The notes under the pieces are model-generated. The model was not told the origin of the DNA. It saw nothing but the letters and a program-made list of their open reading frames with translations, and did not search any database. A program made the position numbers and the translations under genes. Positions 61,763-64,000 of a stretch of 64,000 bases of DNA are shown piece by piece (position 1 is the first letter of the stretch; each line of letters begins with the position of its first letter). The stretch lies in contig NZ_JAFIFD010000042.1 in NCBI RefSeq assembly GCF_020832205.1, positions 1-64,000 of the forward strand. The letters run 5' to 3'. Origin of the DNA: Exiguobacterium sp. Lineage in GTDB: Bacteria; Bacillota; Bacilli; Exiguobacteriales; Exiguobacteriaceae.

Positions 61763-62599
61763 ATGGCAGTAGTGATCGACGGGAAACAAATCGCAACATC
61801 GTATCGGCAAACGTTGAAAGAACGGGTAGCGGAACTTCGGGCTAAAGGAATCGTCCCGAAATTGAAAGTCGTGTTAATCGGGGACGACCCGGCCAGTCAT
61901 AGTTATGTCCGTGGCAAAGAGCGGGCGGCGGCCGAAATCGGCATTGATTCTCAAGTGCTTCGTTTCGACGAGACGGTCACGGAGCGTGAAATTCTCGCCT
62001 TGATCGATTCAATGAACGAAGACGACGACCTGCACGGGATTCTCGTGCAACTGCCGCTGCCGAAACATATCGATGAGAACCGCGTCATCATGCGCATTTC
62101 TCCTGAGAAAGACGTCGACGGGTTCCACCCGGAGAACGTCGGGAAGATGATGCTCGGTCTCGAGACGTTACTGCCTTGCACGCCGCACGGGATTCTTCAT
62201 CTCGCGAAACTGCAGACAGACCTCGTCGGGAAGCACGTCGTCGTCGTTGGCCGCAGCCAAATCGTCGGTAAGCCGGTCGGGATGCTGTTTTTGAACGAGT
62301 CGGCGACCGTCACGTATTGTCATTCGAAGACGGTCGACCTCGGGGCGATGACCCGTCAAGCCGATATTTTGATCGTCGCGGTCGGACGGGCCGGTCTCGT
62401 CACAAAAGACATGGTCAAACCGGGCGCCATCGTCATCGATGTCGGGGTCAATCGCGTCGATAACCGTCTCGTCGGAGATGTGGATTATGAACATGTCAAA
62501 GACGTGGCCGGGGCCATCACGCCTGTTCCGGGCGGTGTCGGTCCGATGACGATCACGATGCTCATGCACAATACGGTCGAGGTCGCGTCGCGTGGCTAA
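61763..62599 (+). CDS. folD: Methylenetetrahydrofolate dehydrogenase/cyclohydrolase FolD
   Basis: NADP-dependent interconversion of 5,10-methylene-THF and 10-formyl-THF. 278 residues from the ATG at 61763; the ATG at 61754 overlaps the GGGGGATGAG ribosome site. The catalytic Lys is in SHSYVRGKERAA; other marks are VQLPLPKHI, KDVDGFHPENVG, VVVGRSQIVGKPVG and TPVPGGVGPMT. It works with the glycine cleavage and 5-FCL enzymes in one-carbon metabolism. It overlaps xseA by eight bases. Confidence 0.95.
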   Translation: MAVVIDGKQIATSYRQTLKERVAELRAKGIVPKLKVVLIGDDPASHSYVRGKERAAAEIGIDSQVLRFDETVTEREILALIDSMNEDDDLHGILVQLPLPKHIDENRVIMRISPEKDVDGFHPENVGKMMLGLETLLPCTPHGILHLAKLQTDLVGKHVVVVGRSQIVGKPVGMLFLNESATVTYCHSKTVDLGAMTRQADILIVAVGRAGLVTKDMVKPGAIVIDVGVNRVDNRLVGDVDYEHVKDVAGAITPVPGGVGPMTITMLMHNTVEVASRG

Positions 62600-63941
62600 T
62601 CCGCTTCCGGTATCCGAGGTCGTCCGTTATGTGAAACGACAGCTCGACGGTGATCCGGTGTTGCAACAAGTCGCTGTGATCGGCGAAATCTCTAACTTTA
62701 AGCGCTACGCTTCCGGGCACTGTTATTTCACGCTCAAAGATGAGTCGTCACGAATGAAGGCGATCATGTTTTCCCGAGATGCGAGGACGTTGACGTTTGA
62801 CCCGACCGACGGTATGAGCGTCATCGTCGTCGCCCGTGTGACGATGTATGAATCGACCGGAGACGTGCAGTTGTACGTCGAGTTGATGCGTCAAGAAGGT
62901 GTTGGTCTCTTATATGAACGCTACGAAGCCCGAAAACGTGAACTCGAGGCGAAAGGGTGGTTCGCCGAGGAGCGCAAACGACCGCTCCCAGCTTTCCCTG
63001 AGCGAATCGGAATCGTCACCTCGCCGAAAGGGGCGGCGCTTCACGATATCGCGACAACGCTCAGACGACGTGCCCCGCACGTCGCGATCACGTTCGCGCC
63101 GGTCGCGGTCCAAGGAGACACCTCGTCCGTGCAAGTGGCGAATGCGATCCGGTGGATGAACGAACGGACTGACTGTGACGTGTTGATCATCGGCCGCGGC
63201 GGCGGCTCGATCGAAGAGTTATGGGCGTTCAATGAAGATGCGGTCGTCGAAGCGATATACGATTCGACGATTCCCGTCATCTCTGCTGTCGGGCATGAGA
63301 CGGACTTCACGCTGTCCGACTTTGTCGCCGACGTCCGGGCAGCGACCCCGACAGCGGCCGCGGAGCTCGCGACGGCGACGATCGAGGCGCAGCGAAAAGA
63401 TGTGGAGCGATTGAGTGCGGCGCTCACGCGTGTCGTGACGACGCAAATGACAACGCTCCGGGAACGGGTCGAACGTATGAAAAACAGTTACGGCTTGAAG
63501 TCACCTCGCTATACGATCATGCAAAAACGCGAGCGGTTCGCCCAGGCCGAGATCCGGCTCGAGCAAGGCGTCGTCAAACAAGTGACGAGCGTCAAGCATC
63601 GTCTTGACGCCTCGGCCCACCGGCTTGACGTCAAGAACTTGATGCAAGTGTTTCGAACGCATGAGGACCGGTTCCGACAATACGAAGGACGGTTCGACCG
63701 CATCAAACCGCTCGAGGGACCGACCGATCAGTTGGCCCGCGCCGCGGGACGACTGCAAGCAGTCAGTCCGCTCGCCGTCCTCGCCCGTGGCTACACGTTC
63801 ATCGAGCAAGACGGCACGTACGTGAAAGATGTCAAACAACTACATGACGGCTTGGTGACGATCCGCTTTCGGGATGGTCACGCTGTCGCGGAAGTGAAGG
63901 AGAGACATGATGGCGAAGAAACAAGAACAACAGACGTTTGA
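62592..63941 (+). CDS. xseA: Exodeoxyribonuclease VII large subunit
   Basis: Large subunit of the single-strand exonuclease VII used in repair. 449 residues from a GTG inside the end of folD. An N-terminal OB fold (VAVIGEISNFKRYASGHCYFTLKDE) precedes the catalytic domain with IIGRGGGSIEELWAFN and ISAVGHETDFTLSDFVAD, then a long coiled coil. It overlaps xseB by 32 bases, keeping the subunits coupled. Confidence 0.95.
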   Translation: MANPLPVSEVVRYVKRQLDGDPVLQQVAVIGEISNFKRYASGHCYFTLKDESSRMKAIMFSRDARTLTFDPTDGMSVIVVARVTMYESTGDVQLYVELMRQEGVGLLYERYEARKRELEAKGWFAEERKRPLPAFPERIGIVTSPKGAALHDIATTLRRRAPHVAITFAPVAVQGDTSSVQVANAIRWMNERTDCDVLIIGRGGGSIEELWAFNEDAVVEAIYDSTIPVISAVGHETDFTLSDFVADVRAATPTAAAELATATIEAQRKDVERLSAALTRVVTTQMTTLRERVERMKNSYGLKSPRYTIMQKRERFAQAEIRLEQGVVKQVTSVKHRLDASAHRLDVKNLMQVFRTHEDRFRQYEGRFDRIKPLEGPTDQLARAAGRLQAVSPLAVLARGYTFIEQDGTYVKDVKQLHDGLVTIRFRDGHAVAEVKERHDGEETRTTDV

Positions 63942-64000
63942 AGCCGCACTAGCCCGACTCGAAGAAATCGTCGCTCAGCTCGAGGCCGGCGACGTCGCGC
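63910..64000 (+). CDS. xseB: Exodeoxyribonuclease VII small subunit, 5' part (runs off the window)
   Basis: The first 30 residues are visible, with FEAALARLEEIVAQLEAGDV, the typical XseB start. GAAGGAGA precedes two adjacent ATG codons (63907 and 63910). The gene begins inside the end of xseA. The rest, and probably ispA after it, lie outside. Confidence 0.92.
   Translation, partial: MAKKQEQQTFEAALARLEEIVAQLEAGDVA

Overview
The window is a piece of a low-to-moderate GC Bacillota chromosome. Its gene order closely follows the Bacillus subtilis yqf-yqg-yqh region (cccA, trmK, nif3/yqfO, ispH, cshB, nfo, zur, yqfW, ispG, sodA, pbpA, pst, 5-FCL, rhomboid, yqgQ, glcK, ltaS, yqgW, yqgX, yqgY, spx-like, comG, aroK, gcv, yqhL, mntR, yqhP, yqhQ, aroQ, yqhT, efp, accBC, nusB, folD, xseAB). 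The spoIIIA operon that lies between efp and accB in spore formers is absent, as is yqhY between accC and nusB. Together with base composition and protein character this points to a non-sporulating member of Bacilli, most likely Exiguobacterium. The genus is inferred, not proven. No insertion sequence, prophage or CRISPR array was seen.

Layout. 1-2.2 kb: end of cccA, then trmK and a Nif3-like protein. 2.2-9 kb: ispH, a histidine kinase coupled to a sugar-binding-type protein, cshB, nfo and an HNH-like protein. 9-13 kb (minus strand): an apparently frameshifted XapX gene and the ppx-ppk polyphosphate pair. 13-16.6 kb: a Zur-controlled zinc importer (znuC-znuB-zur) and nnr. 16.6-25 kb: yqfW and ispG (minus), a chemoreceptor, a small membrane protein, a Na/Pi cotransporter behind Pho boxes, two tRNA genes, an intracellular-type alpha-amylase and sodA. 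25-32 kb: pbpA and pstSCAB-phoU with four Pho boxes. 32-35 kb: a DUF4912 protein and a GH57 enzyme carrying half a glycosyltransferase. 35-45.5 kb: rpmG, 5-FCL, DUF92, ldh (two Rex sites and a cre), rhomboid, M42 peptidase, yqgQ, glcK, ltaS, yqgW, yqgX, yqgY and an Spx/MgsR-like gene behind a phased TGTACA array. 45.5-49.7 kb: the comGA-GG pseudopilus operon, aroK and a small membrane protein. 49.8-54 kb: glycine cleavage genes. 54-57 kb: yqhL, mntR, an hpt paralogue with a PurBox, yqhP and yqhQ. 57-64 kb: aroQ, yqhT, efp, accBC with a FapR-like operator, nusB, folD, xseA and the start of xseB.

Themes. Phosphate handling is concentrated here (ppk/ppx, Na/Pi cotransporter, pst-phoU), and two of these units carry 11-bp-phased PhoP-type repeats. 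Alpha-glucan metabolism appears twice (amylase; DUF4912-GH57). Regulatory sites readable by eye include Zur, PhoP, Rex, CcpA, FapR and PurR types. The least explained items are the kinase/binding-protein pair without a response regulator, the HNH-like partner of endonuclease IV, the GH57-half-glycosyltransferase fusion with its DUF4912 neighbour, the phased TGTACA array and a short ComGA.
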